Shown here: positions 17,437 through 25,177 of the stretch, piece after piece
Position numbering within the stretch: the first letter of the stretch is position 1
Layout of the letters: each line of letters opens with the position of its first letter
The notes under the pieces: model-generated
Told to the model about the DNA's origin: nothing
What the model saw: only the letters and a program-made list of their open reading frames with translations
Databases searched by the model: none
Made by a program: the position numbers and the translations under genes
Assembly (NCBI RefSeq): GCF_024220175.1
Contig: NZ_CP098502.1
Span: 4,158,514-4,222,513, forward strand
Direction of reading: 5' to 3'
Length of the DNA stretch: 64,000 bases
Origin: Paraconexibacter antarcticus
Lineage (GTDB): Bacteria > Actinomycetota > Thermoleophilia > Solirubrobacterales > Solirubrobacteraceae

Positions 17437-17454
17437 CCTGAGAACCCTCTCAGG
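17437..17454 (-). terminator. hairpin overlapping monooxygenase stop
   Basis: CCTGAGA-ACCC-TCTCAGG is a perfect 7-bp inverted repeat that contains the monooxygenase stop codon. It is a plausible intrinsic-type end signal for the minus-strand gene. Confidence 0.4.
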
Positions 17455-18982
17455 CGGCCGCGACCGTCTCGCGGTCACCCGCGCCGCGCATGACGTAGTC
17501 GCCCGGGTCGAACGTCCGCAGGCGCCGCCGGAACTCGAACGTGTAGCCCGGCCACAGCGCCGAGCTGCCGCCGGTCGCGTCGAGGTACCAGCTCGTGCAG
17601 CCGCCGCTGACCCACACCGTCCGGCGCAGTCGCTCGGCCATCTCCTGCCGGTAGGCGGCGTCGACGTCGGCCCGGACCTCGGCCGACCCGCCGCCCCGCG
17701 CGAGGACCGCGCGCACGGCCTGGATGACGTACTCGACGTGCGCCTCGACGTAGAGCAGTGCCGAGGTGTGACCGGTGGCCGTGTTGGGGCCCCCGAGCAT
17801 GAAGTAGTTCGGGTAGCCCGCGACGGCGGTGCCGAGGTACGCCGAGCGGTGCGCGCCCCAGTGCTCGGTGAGCGGGACGCCGTCGCGGCCGCGCAGCGGG
17901 TCGGCGACCGGCATGATCTCGAAGCCGGTCGCGAGGATCAGGACGTCGAGCGGGTGCTCGGTGCCGTCGGCGGTCACGACGCCGCCAGGCGTGATCGAGC
18001 TGACCGCGTCGGTGACGAGGGCGACGTTCGGCCGCGCGAGCGCGGGCGCGAAGTCGTCCGACACGATCATCCGCTTGCAGCCCGGGTGGTAGTCGGGGGT
18101 GAGCTTCGCCCGGAGCTCCGGGTCCTTCACCTGCGCGCGGAGGCGGAGCTTCAGCACCGCGCCGAGCCAGTTCGAGCGACCGTCCTTCAGCCAGCCGAAG
18201 GCGAGGCTCTCGCGATAGAGGAACTGGCGCCCGCGGGCGAGCCGCTGCAGGACCGGGAACCGGCGGAAGAGCGCGTGCTCGACGCGCGTGATGCGGCGGT
18301 TCATCCGCGGGATCGTCCAGCCGGGGCTGCGCTGGAAGACCGTCAGGTGCCCGGCGACCTTCTGCACCTCGGGGACGAACTGCGCCGCCGACGACCCGGT
18401 GCCGATGACGCCGATCCGCTTGCCGCGCAGGTCGTGCTCGTGCTCCCAGCGGGCCGAGTGGAAGCACGGCCCGGCGAACGTGTCGAGGCCGGGGATGCGC
18501 GGCGGGATCGGGTTGCTCAGCGGGCCCATCCCGGAGACGAGGAAGCGCGCCTCGACGCGCCCGGCAGCCGTCGTGACGAGCCAGCGCTGCGCGTCGTCGT
18601 CCCACGTCGCGTCGGTCACCTCATGGCCGAAGCGGACGCGCGGGAGGACGCCGTGGGCCTCGGCCGTCCGCCGGATGTACGCCCAGATCTCCGGCTGGGG
18701 CGAGTAGACGTGGCTCCAGTCCGGGTTCGGCGCGAACGAGTAGGAGTACAGGTGCGACTGCACGTCGACCGCGCAGCCGGGGTACTGGTTGTCGCGCCAC
18801 GTGCCGCCGAGGTCGTCGGCGCGCTCGAGGACGACGAAGTCGTCGAGGCCGACCTGCCGCAGCCGGATCGCCATCCCGAGCCCGGCGAAGCCGGCCCCGA
18901 TGATCGCGATGTCGACCCGCTCGGTGGGGACGTCGCCGCCCGCCCGCTCCGCGCCGGTGATCGTCCCGTTGCCAGTCTGCAC
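17450..18982 (-). CDS. flavin-containing monooxygenase, Baeyer-Villiger type
   Basis: The 510-residue protein has the FAD motif IAIIGAGFAGLGMAIRL, the loop GGTWRDNQYPGCAVDVQSHLYS, FAGPCFHSARWEHE (FxGxxxHxxxW fingerprint) and the NADPH motif IGVIGTGSSAAQFVPE. It belongs with cyclohexanone/phenylacetone/steroid-type monooxygenases. The GTG at 18982 is chosen because an AGGAG site lies 7 nt upstream. Upstream of this start is an 11-bp-phased array of CGGCAA-like boxes, suggesting activation by a regulator bound to repeated sites. The substrate is unknown. Confidence 0.87.
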   Translation of the reverse strand: MQTGNGTITGAERAGGDVPTERVDIAIIGAGFAGLGMAIRLRQVGLDDFVVLERADDLGGTWRDNQYPGCAVDVQSHLYSYSFAPNPDWSHVYSPQPEIWAYIRRTAEAHGVLPRVRFGHEVTDATWDDDAQRWLVTTAAGRVEARFLVSGMGPLSNPIPPRIPGLDTFAGPCFHSARWEHEHDLRGKRIGVIGTGSSAAQFVPEVQKVAGHLTVFQRSPGWTIPRMNRRITRVEHALFRRFPVLQRLARGRQFLYRESLAFGWLKDGRSNWLGAVLKLRLRAQVKDPELRAKLTPDYHPGCKRMIVSDDFAPALARPNVALVTDAVSSITPGGVVTADGTEHPLDVLILATGFEIMPVADPLRGRDGVPLTEHWGAHRSAYLGTAVAGYPNYFMLGGPNTATGHTSALLYVEAHVEYVIQAVRAVLARGGGSAEVRADVDAAYRQEMAERLRRTVWVSGGCTSWYLDATGGSSALWPGYTFEFRRRLRTFDPGDYVMRGAGDRETVAAA

Positions 18983-20223
18983 CTCATGCTCCTCTCGTCG
19001 GACCCGCAGCGAGCGTACTCCTGCCGGGCGGCAACGCGGCGGCAAACGGGCGGCAATCGCACGGAACGCCCGGACAACGGCCCGGCAACCGCCGCGGGGA
19101 CGTACTCGCCCTCGAGGTGGCCGCGGACGCCGGCGCCCTCCGGCGGGCTCGCGAGCGCGCCGCCGGTGTGGCGGAGCTCCGCCGCGACGAGCGGCGACGG
19201 CCCGCCGGCGATCGCGAGGAAGGCGTCGAGCGCCGCGTCGTCGAGCGTCCGCAGGTTGATCGAGTCCCCGGCGCAGGGCAGCGGGTCCTCGGGGTCGCCG
19301 TGGAGGCGGACGATCTCCGCGCTCGGCATCGGGCCGAAGCCGCCGAGGATCGGCTCGGCGACGGCGCGCAGCCGCGCCTCGAGCGCCTCGGCCACGCCGG
19401 CCTCCAGCGCGACGCCGTCGATGCAGAACGTCGCCTTGAGCTGCAGCGGCTCCGGGACCTCGGGCAGCGGCGGCAGGAACAGCCGGCGCAGCGTCGTCGT
19501 CATGCTCGCCGGCGCCTCGCGGGTCCAGTCGCGCCACGCGCGGAGCACGGCGGGGCCGTCCGCCTCGGCGAAGAACAGCGCGCCCGCGGTGACCGTCGCA
19601 TAGGGCAGGAGCCCGAGCTCGACCGCGGTGACGACGGCGTAGCCGCCCCCGCCGCCGCGCAGGGCCCAGAACAGCTCGCTCCCGTTGTCCGCGTCGACGC
19701 GGCGGAGCGTCCCGTCGGGCGTGACGACCTCGAAGGCGCGGACGTGGTTCACCGCGAGGCCGTGGGCGCGCCCGTAGAAGGAGAGGCCGCCGCCGAGCAG
19801 GTACCCGATGACCCCGACGGTCGGCGACGAGCCGTGCATTACGGCGAGGCCGTGCGGCGCGACCGCCTCGACGACGTCGCCCCAGCGGGCGCCGGCCTCG
19901 ATCCGGGCGACGCGGGCGACCGGGTCGACCTCGACGTCGCCGTCGTGGAGGGCGGTGCGGAGGAGCAGCGTGCGCTCGAGGCTCGGCAGCGCCTGCCCGA
20001 GGTGCCCCGTCGTCTGGGCCGCGACGGTCAGGCCGTGGGCACGGGCGTAGGCCATGGCCGCCTGCACGTGCTCGACGCACGTGGCGACGCAGACCGCGGC
20101 GGGGCGCTGGTCGGCGGCGAGGTTCCAGCCCCGGCGGGCATGGTCGTAGAGGGCGGAGTCGGGCAGGACGACCGGCGGCAGGTGGGTCGGCAGGGCCCGG
20201 CTGAGGATGGTGTTGATCGGCAT
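18616..20223 (-). CDS. FAD-binding oxidoreductase (BBE/PCMH type), C-terminus eroded
   Basis: The 535-codon frame has a clear N-terminal PCMH FAD-binding domain: AAVCVATCVEHVQAAMAYAR, AQTTGHLGQAL, and GHGLAVMHGSSPTVGVIG-like and GGGLSFYGRAHGL motifs. Homology-like sequence runs to about LRHTGGALASPPEGAGVRGH (around 19100). The C-terminal berberine-bridge (BBE) segment with its Y..YDP motif is missing. The rest of the frame reads through the CGGCAA array and then out-of-frame into the first 366 nt of the monooxygenase. I infer loss of the last ~80-100 residues, so the product may be inactive. The start MPINTILSRALPTHLPPVVL is reasonable. Confidence 0.6.
   Translation of the reverse strand: MPINTILSRALPTHLPPVVLPDSALYDHARRGWNLAADQRPAAVCVATCVEHVQAAMAYARAHGLTVAAQTTGHLGQALPSLERTLLLRTALHDGDVEVDPVARVARIEAGARWGDVVEAVAPHGLAVMHGSSPTVGVIGYLLGGGLSFYGRAHGLAVNHVRAFEVVTPDGTLRRVDADNGSELFWALRGGGGGYAVVTAVELGLLPYATVTAGALFFAEADGPAVLRAWRDWTREAPASMTTTLRRLFLPPLPEVPEPLQLKATFCIDGVALEAGVAEALEARLRAVAEPILGGFGPMPSAEIVRLHGDPEDPLPCAGDSINLRTLDDAALDAFLAIAGGPSPLVAAELRHTGGALASPPEGAGVRGHLEGEYVPAAVAGPLSGRSVRLPPVCRRVAARQEYARCGSDERSMRCRLATGRSPARSGRAATSPPSGSTSRSSGPASPGSGWRSGCGRSASTTSSSSSAPTTSAARGATTSTPAARSTCSRTCTPTRSRRTRTGATSTRPSRRSGRTSGGRPRPTASSRASASAMR
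19029..19089. repeat. six-box helically phased CGGCAA-like array
   Basis: On the plus strand, AA steps occur at 19033, 19044, 19055, 19065, 19076 and 19087, spaced 11, 11, 10, 11 and 11 bp. Each lies in a CGGCAA, CGGAA or GGACAA box. The array ends 47 nt upstream of the monooxygenase GTG, consistent with multiple activator protomers on one DNA face. The same box appears twice with 11-bp spacing before the LuxR gene at 20568. Confidence 0.6.
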
Positions 20224-20289
20224 GCCGGGAAGACTGCGCTCCGGAAAGCAGGGGCACCATCCCGAGCGTGGGTGGAGTTCGCGGCCGCC

Positions 20290-20311
20290 GCCCCCCGCAG
20301 CTGCGGGGGGC
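20290..20311. repeat. 22-bp perfect palindrome
   Basis: G-CCCCCCGCAG/CTGCGGGGGG-C is perfectly self-complementary. It could form a cruciform or RNA hairpin, or be a dimer binding site between the divergent oxidoreductase and LuxR genes. Confidence 0.6.
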
Positions 20312-20349
20312 TCGTGCGGGGGTGCCTGCGCGAGCGCGCCTGCGCGAGC

Positions 20350-20409
20350 GTCGCCGTCAACCCCGGGTCGCCGTCAACCCCCGGGTCGCCGTCAACCCCG
20401 GGTCGCCGT
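20350..20409 (+). repeat. 17/18-bp short tandem repeat
   Basis: Three tandem copies of GTCGCCGTCAACCCCGG (the middle one with an extra C) are followed by a partial fourth. Copies are too short and unspaced for CRISPR. The array looks like slippage-prone minisatellite DNA. Confidence 0.75.
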
Positions 20410-20527
20410 GCGGTCGCGTGGGGGCATATGTCCCACGAGACCGCACGCCGGCCTAGACCGCACGCCCCCCCCTCGGACGCACGCCCCCTCGGGCGCACGC
20501 CGGCCTCGGGCGCGCGCGGCAAGGCGA

Positions 20528-20546
20528 CCGCAACGTTGCGGCAACG
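20528..20546. promoter_or_regulatory. double CGCAAC box / 14-bp palindrome before LuxR gene
   Basis: CCGCAACGTTGCGG (20528-20541) is a perfect palindrome and is followed 11 bp on by a second GGCAACG box. The spacing and core match the array at 19029-19089. It lies about 22 nt before the LuxR start, so autoregulation is likely. Confidence 0.5.
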
Positions 20547-20567
20547 CGCCCGCGGGAGGGTCTGCCC

Positions 20568-21722
20568 ATGACCGAGCAGCCGGTTCCCCACCTCTCCCTC
20601 CGCGGCCTCGCCGCCCTCGAGCGGATCGAGCACCTCGCGACGCGCGAGCTCGGCACGCAGCAGGTCGTCGAGGACGTCGTCGCGGAGATCGCGGCGGCCA
20701 TCGACGTCGACTGCTTCTTCGCCGGCGCGACCGACCCGGACACCGGCCTGTGCCTCGGTGCCGGGATGGTCTTCAACTACCACCACGAGGTCTGCCAGCC
20801 CTTCTGGGAGCACGAGTTCCTCGTCCCCGACTACAACAAGTTCGCGGACCTCGACCCGGCCGACCCGGTCGCCGACCTCCGCGAGGCGACGGGCGGCCGG
20901 CCGACGCGCAGCGCCCGCTTCCGGGCGCTGTACGGGATCTCCGACCTCCAGGAGGAGCTCCGCGCGATCTTCTGCGCGGGCGGCCGGACCTGGGGCAACC
21001 TCCAGCTCAACCGCCGCTCGGGCGGCGCGCCGTTCTCGGCCGCCGACCGCGCGTTCCTCCGCGCCGCCGCCCCGCTCGCGGGCGTCGCGCTGCGCCGCTC
21101 ACTGCTCGAGGAGCCCGCGCACACCGACCCCTCCCGCGGCCCCGGCGTCGTCCTCCTCGACGAGGACGGCACGATCCTGAGCTGCACCGACGAGGCGGAC
21201 GCGTGGCTGCAGGAGCTCGCCTCGGGCTGGCGGATGCCGGACGTCCCCGGCCTGAGCGACATCCTCATCCACCCCGAGCTGCTGACGCTCTCGCTGGCGA
21301 CGCTCGACGCCGACGCGCGGCCCCGGCGCGCGCGCCTGCGGACCCGGAACGGCACGTGGCTCGTCGCGCAGGCCTCGGTCCTCCGGGGCACCGGCCACGT
21401 CGCGCTCGTCATCGAGCCGGCGAAGGCGTCGGAGATCGCGCCGATCGTCGTCGAGGCGTACGCGCTGACCCCGCGCGAGGTCGAGGTGACGCGGCTCGTC
21501 GCCCGCGGCCTCAGCACCGAGGAGATCGCCGCCGAGCTCCTGCTCTCCCGCCACACCATCCGCGACCACCTGAAGGCGATCTTCGAGAAGGTCGGCGTCT
21601 CCTCCCGGGGCGAGCTCACCTCCCGGCTCTTCGCCGAGCACTACCACGCGCCGCTCGACCGGGCGATCGGGGGCGCGATAGCCCGGACCGAGGCGCGGAT
21701 GCACGGGCTCGCCGCGGTCTAG
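20568..21722 (+). CDS. GAF-like sensor / LuxR-type transcriptional regulator
   Basis: The 384-residue regulator has an N-terminal sensor of about 190 residues resembling a GAF domain (RGLAALERIEHLATRELGTQ; GNLQLNRRSGGAPFSAADRA; FLRAAAPLAGVALRRSL) and a middle PAS-like segment. The C-terminal LuxR helix-turn-helix (LTPREVEVTRLVARGLSTEE, then RHTIRDHLKAIFEKVG) is near residues 300-360. No receiver domain is present, so it probably senses a ligand directly. Candidate self-binding boxes precede the start. The same boxes upstream of the monooxygenase gene make that gene its likely target. Confidence 0.85.
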   Translation: MTEQPVPHLSLRGLAALERIEHLATRELGTQQVVEDVVAEIAAAIDVDCFFAGATDPDTGLCLGAGMVFNYHHEVCQPFWEHEFLVPDYNKFADLDPADPVADLREATGGRPTRSARFRALYGISDLQEELRAIFCAGGRTWGNLQLNRRSGGAPFSAADRAFLRAAAPLAGVALRRSLLEEPAHTDPSRGPGVVLLDEDGTILSCTDEADAWLQELASGWRMPDVPGLSDILIHPELLTLSLATLDADARPRRARLRTRNGTWLVAQASVLRGTGHVALVIEPAKASEIAPIVVEAYALTPREVEVTRLVARGLSTEEIAAELLLSRHTIRDHLKAIFEKVGVSSRGELTSRLFAEHYHAPLDRAIGGAIARTEARMHGLAAV

Positions 21723-21850
21723 CGCGATCCACCCGCGAAGGGACGGGGGGACGGGGCGGCCGTGAGCGACCGGGCGCGCCGGCCACCGCCGCCCGTGAAC
21801 GTTCGGTGACGCGGGGCGACCGGGCGGCCCGCAGCGCGTACAACTGCCCG

Positions 21851-22603
21851 GTGGCGCTCGTGCTGCTCCATGGGCTGGCGACGACCGGCGTGATCTGGAC
21901 GTGGCTGCGCCCGTACCTGCCCGCCGGCCTCGAGATCGTCGCGCTCGATGTGCCCGGGTTCGGCGACGCGGCCCCGGCGGGGCGCGGGTTCGTCCTCGAC
22001 GACGTCGCCGACCGCGTGGCGGAGGCGATCGGCGACCACACGGGCGCGCCGGTCGACCTCGTCGGCCACTCGATGGGCGGCGCCGTGGCGCTCGTGCTCG
22101 CCGACCGCCACCCGGAGCTCGTGCGCGGCCTCGTCCTCGCCGCGCCCGCCGGGCTGCGGGCGCTGCCGCCGGCGCTCTGCCGCATCGCGGGTCCCGTCGC
22201 GGCGGCGGGGATCGACGCGCGCCGGGCCGCGGCGCCGCTGGCCCGCCTGGGGCTCGCCCGGCGCCTCCTGCTCACCGGCGGCGTCGCCGACCCGCGCCGG
22301 ATCAGCGGTGAGCAGGCGCGGACGATGTTCACCGCCTCGCGCGGCGCGACCCGCGTCTCGGCCGCGCTGTCGGCGGTCGCGGGCGCCGACCTGCGCCCGG
22401 CGCTCACCCGCCTCGACGCCCCGCCCGGCCTCATCTGGGGCGCCGCCGACCGCGTCGTCCCGCCCGGCGTCGCGCGGGACGTCCTCGTCCGCCGCCCCGA
22501 CGCGCGCGTGCGCCTCATCCCCGGCACCGGCCACATCGCGATGGTCGAGCGGCCGGAGCGCTTCGCCGCCGCCCTCGAGGAGCTGCTGCCGTGGGGAGCG
22601 TGA
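21851..22603 (+). CDS. alpha/beta hydrolase
   Basis: The 250-residue alpha/beta hydrolase has HGLATTG (oxyanion), GHSMGG nucleophile elbow (Ser near 74), WGAADRVVPP (acid) and GTGHIAMVERPE (His). The GTG at 21851 begins just before the first core strand. A TACAACT box 5 nt upstream would fit a leaderless transcript. An in-frame GTG at 21806 would add 15 residues. It overlaps the next hydrolase gene by 13 nt, so the two form a coupled pair. It may be an esterase, lactonase or haloperoxidase-like enzyme. A lactonase acting on a Baeyer-Villiger product is attractive but inferred. Confidence 0.8.
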   Translation: MALVLLHGLATTGVIWTWLRPYLPAGLEIVALDVPGFGDAAPAGRGFVLDDVADRVAEAIGDHTGAPVDLVGHSMGGAVALVLADRHPELVRGLVLAAPAGLRALPPALCRIAGPVAAAGIDARRAAAPLARLGLARRLLLTGGVADPRRISGEQARTMFTASRGATRVSAALSAVAGADLRPALTRLDAPPGLIWGAADRVVPPGVARDVLVRRPDARVRLIPGTGHIAMVERPERFAAALEELLPWGA

Positions 22604-23472
22604 CGCTGAGCGGCGGCCGGCGGCTCGCGTACACCGAGGCCGGGCCGCCGGACGGGGCGCCGGTGCTCGTGCTCCACGGCGCGATCGGCTCCCCGCTGCG
22701 CGTGGGCGACGACCTCGCCACCGTCCTCGACGCGCTCGCCATCCGCTACGTCATGGTGAGCCGGCCGGGGTTCGGGGCGTCCGACCCGGTGGCGGGCCGC
22801 CGGATGACCGACCTCGCGGCCGATCTCGGCGCGCTCGCCGACGCGCTCGGCCTGGCGCGCTTCGGCCTCGTCGGCGTGTCCGCGGGCGGGCCCTACGCGC
22901 TGGCCACCGCGGCGGTCCTCCCGGAGCGCCTGACCGCCGTCGCCACCGTCGGCTCGCCGTCGCCCGCCTACCGGCCGTGGGCCGCGCCGGGGATGTCCCG
23001 CCGGGCGCGGACGGCGTTGCGCGGCATCGCCACCGCCCCCGGCGTCACCTGCGGCGCCGGCGGGGCGGCCGTCGCCCTCGTCCGCCGCCACCCGGGGCTC
23101 CTGCTGCGGGCGATGACCCTCGGGGCGGACAGCGCCGACCGTGAGCTGCTCCACGATCCGGCGCGGGCCGAGGCGGCCGTCGCGGGCTTCCTCGCCGCCA
23201 CGGCGGGCGGCGTCCGGGGGCTCGTCGACGACTACCTGCTGTCGGCACGGCCGTGGGGCTTCCGACTCGAGGACGTCACGCCCGAGGTCCAGCTCTGGCA
23301 CGGGGCGCGCGACACGCTCGTGCCGCCCGCCCACGCCGTCGCGCTGGCCGCCGCCCTCCCCCGCCACCGCATCACGTTCGCCGCCGGGGACGGCCACTTC
23401 CTCTTCCGCCGGCGCCTCGCCGCGATCCTCGGTCCGCTCGCCGCGAGCGCCCGTGAGCCCGTCCGCGCCTGA
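22591..23472 (+). CDS. alpha/beta hydrolase
   Basis: The 293-residue alpha/beta hydrolase has VLVLHGAIGSPL, the nucleophile elbow GVSAGG (Ser near 97), WHGARDTLVPP (Asp) and GDGHFLF (His). The GTG at 22591 is chosen because a GAGGAG site lies 8 nt upstream. The alternative GTG at 22600 would give a GTGA overlap with the previous stop but has poor spacing. It is the second of two coupled hydrolases downstream of the GAF-LuxR gene. The substrate is unknown. Confidence 0.83.
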   Translation: MGSVTLSGGRRLAYTEAGPPDGAPVLVLHGAIGSPLRVGDDLATVLDALAIRYVMVSRPGFGASDPVAGRRMTDLAADLGALADALGLARFGLVGVSAGGPYALATAAVLPERLTAVATVGSPSPAYRPWAAPGMSRRARTALRGIATAPGVTCGAGGAAVALVRRHPGLLLRAMTLGADSADRELLHDPARAEAAVAGFLAATAGGVRGLVDDYLLSARPWGFRLEDVTPEVQLWHGARDTLVPPAHAVALAAALPRHRITFAAGDGHFLFRRRLAAILGPLAASAREPVRA

Positions 23473-23509
23473 CACGCCGGAGCCCGCGCGCCTGGCAAGA
23501 TCGCCGGCG

Positions 23510-25177
23510 ATGCGACCGTCCCCCGAGATCACGCGCGGCGAGGTCGCCGCGCTCCTCGCCGGGGCGCTCGCGCTCGCCGTCGCGATGTTCTGGCCGCTCG
23601 CGCTCCACCCGGGCACCGAGCTGCCGAAGGACCTCGGCGACCCGCTCGCCCAGGCGTGGCAGCTCGCCTGGGACGGGCACGCGCTGCGCACGCAGCCCGG
23701 CGCCTTCTTCCAGGCCAACCAGTTCTGGCCGCTGCACGACACGCTCGCGTTCTCCGACGCGCTCGTAGGGTACGCGCCGCTCGCCGCCATCGGCTCGGGG
23801 ACGCGGGCCGCGGTGGCGCGCTACGACGTCGTCTTCCTGCTCGCCTCGGCCGGCGCCTCCGTCGGCGCCTACCTCCTCGCGCGGGAGCTGCGCGCGGGCG
23901 TGGCCGGCGCCCTCGTCGCCGGGGCGGCCTACGGCTACGCCCCCTGGCGCCTGGAGCAGGGCGGCCACCTGCACATCCTCTCGAGCGGCGCGATCCCGCT
24001 GGCGCTCTTCCTCCTCCTGCGCGGGTACCGGCGGACGGACGCGCGCGGGGCGGCCCTCGTCCTCGCCGGCTGGGCCGCGGCCGCGTGGCAGGTGTCGATC
24101 GGCTTCAGCCTCGGGCTGCCGCTGCTCGTCGCGCTCGCGGTCGGGGCGGCGGCGCTCACGCCGTGGTGGTGGCGGGCCGGGCGCCCGCTGCCGCCGCGGG
24201 CGCACCGCGCGGCGACGGCCGCCGGCGTCGCGCTGCTGCTCGCCACGGCGGGCGTCCTCGGGGGCCCCTACGTCCGCGTGCGCGACGCGCAGCCGCAGGC
24301 GCGGCGCTCGGCCGTCACCGTCGCGCACTACTCGGCCGGCCCGCGGATGTTCCTCGCCTCCTCGGCGCTGAACCCGCTGTGGGGACGGGCGAGCGCGGGC
24401 GTCCGCCGCGCCCTCCCGGCGGTGCCCGAGCAGACGCTGTTCCCCGGGCTCACCGTCGTGCTCCTCGGGGCGGCCGGCGTCGGCTGGGCGCGCTGGCGGC
24501 GTGGCCTGCGCCTCGGCCTGCTCGCCGCCGCCGGGACGTTCGCCGTGCTGTCGCTCGGCTTCGAGACGCACGGCGCCGGACGGCTCCTGCCCTACCGCCT
24601 GCTCTACGACGTCGTCCCCGGCTGGTCGGGCATCCGGGTCCCCGAGCGCCTGAACACCTTCACGTCCCTCGCGCTCGCGCTCCTCGCCGCCGGTGGCGCG
24701 GCCCGCGCCGTCTCCGCGCTGCGCCCGGGCGGCCGCCGCGCGCTCCTCGCCGCCGGCCTCACCGCGCTCGTCCTCGCCGAGGGCGCGGGGGCGACGCCGG
24801 GCCGGTGGTACCCGCACCCGGTCGCGCCCGTCGCCCCGGCCGGGCAGGCCGGGCTCCGCGGGCCGCTGCTCCACCTCCCGGCCGCGCCGCAGGACAACCG
24901 CGAGTACCTCCTGTGGTCGACCGCCGGCCTGGAGCCGATGGTCAACGGCCGCAGCAGCCTGCAGCCGGTCTTCACCGCGCGGCTGCTCGCGCAGGTCACG
25001 CGCTTCCCGGACCGCCGCTCAGTCGGCCGCCTGCGCCGGCTCGGGGTGCAGACCGTGGTGCTCCATCGCGACCGCACGGCCGGCACGCCATGGGCGCAGT
25101 GGCGGCGCCGGCCGGTGGGCGGCCTCGGGATCCGCCGGCAGATCGTCGGCCGGGTCGTCGTCTACCGCCTGCGCTGA
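23510..25177 (+). CDS. multipass membrane protein, GT-C/YfhO-like
   Basis: The 555-residue protein has about ten hydrophobic segments. The first is near residues 12-30 (EVAALLAGALALAVAMFWPL), followed by a long periplasmic loop (DLGDPLAQAWQLAWDGHAL) with acidic residues, as in GT-C polyprenol-phosphate-sugar transferases. The C-terminal ~100 residues are soluble and end in QIVGRVVVYRLR. The exact family is not certain. It probably glycosylates or transfers a lipid-linked sugar outside the membrane. Its last 159 nt overlap the convergent gene at 25019-26899. Confidence 0.7.
   Translation: MRPSPEITRGEVAALLAGALALAVAMFWPLALHPGTELPKDLGDPLAQAWQLAWDGHALRTQPGAFFQANQFWPLHDTLAFSDALVGYAPLAAIGSGTRAAVARYDVVFLLASAGASVGAYLLARELRAGVAGALVAGAAYGYAPWRLEQGGHLHILSSGAIPLALFLLLRGYRRTDARGAALVLAGWAAAAWQVSIGFSLGLPLLVALAVGAAALTPWWWRAGRPLPPRAHRAATAAGVALLLATAGVLGGPYVRVRDAQPQARRSAVTVAHYSAGPRMFLASSALNPLWGRASAGVRRALPAVPEQTLFPGLTVVLLGAAGVGWARWRRGLRLGLLAAAGTFAVLSLGFETHGAGRLLPYRLLYDVVPGWSGIRVPERLNTFTSLALALLAAGGAARAVSALRPGGRRALLAAGLTALVLAEGAGATPGRWYPHPVAPVAPAGQAGLRGPLLHLPAAPQDNREYLLWSTAGLEPMVNGRSSLQPVFTARLLAQVTRFPDRRSVGRLRRLGVQTVVLHRDRTAGTPWAQWRRRPVGGLGIRRQIVGRVVVYRLR

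Larger units (their letters stand above)
20224..20567. other. repeat-rich intergenic region upstream of GAF-LuxR gene
   Basis: These 344 nt lack a credible gene. They hold a 22-bp perfect palindrome, a 17/18-bp tandem repeat, scattered GCACGCC repeats (20450-20515) and a CGCAAC-type double box next to the LuxR start. Promoters for the divergent oxidoreductase and LuxR genes must lie here. Confidence 0.6.

Noticed and set aside
20350..20409. Tandem repeat considered as a CRISPR array
   Set aside because: Units are directly adjacent with no spacers, and no cas gene is present in the window.
22600..22603. GTGA overlap start for the second coupled hydrolase
   Set aside because: The GTG at 22591 has a GAGGAG site at ideal spacing. 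For 22600 the only purine-rich stretch is too close.
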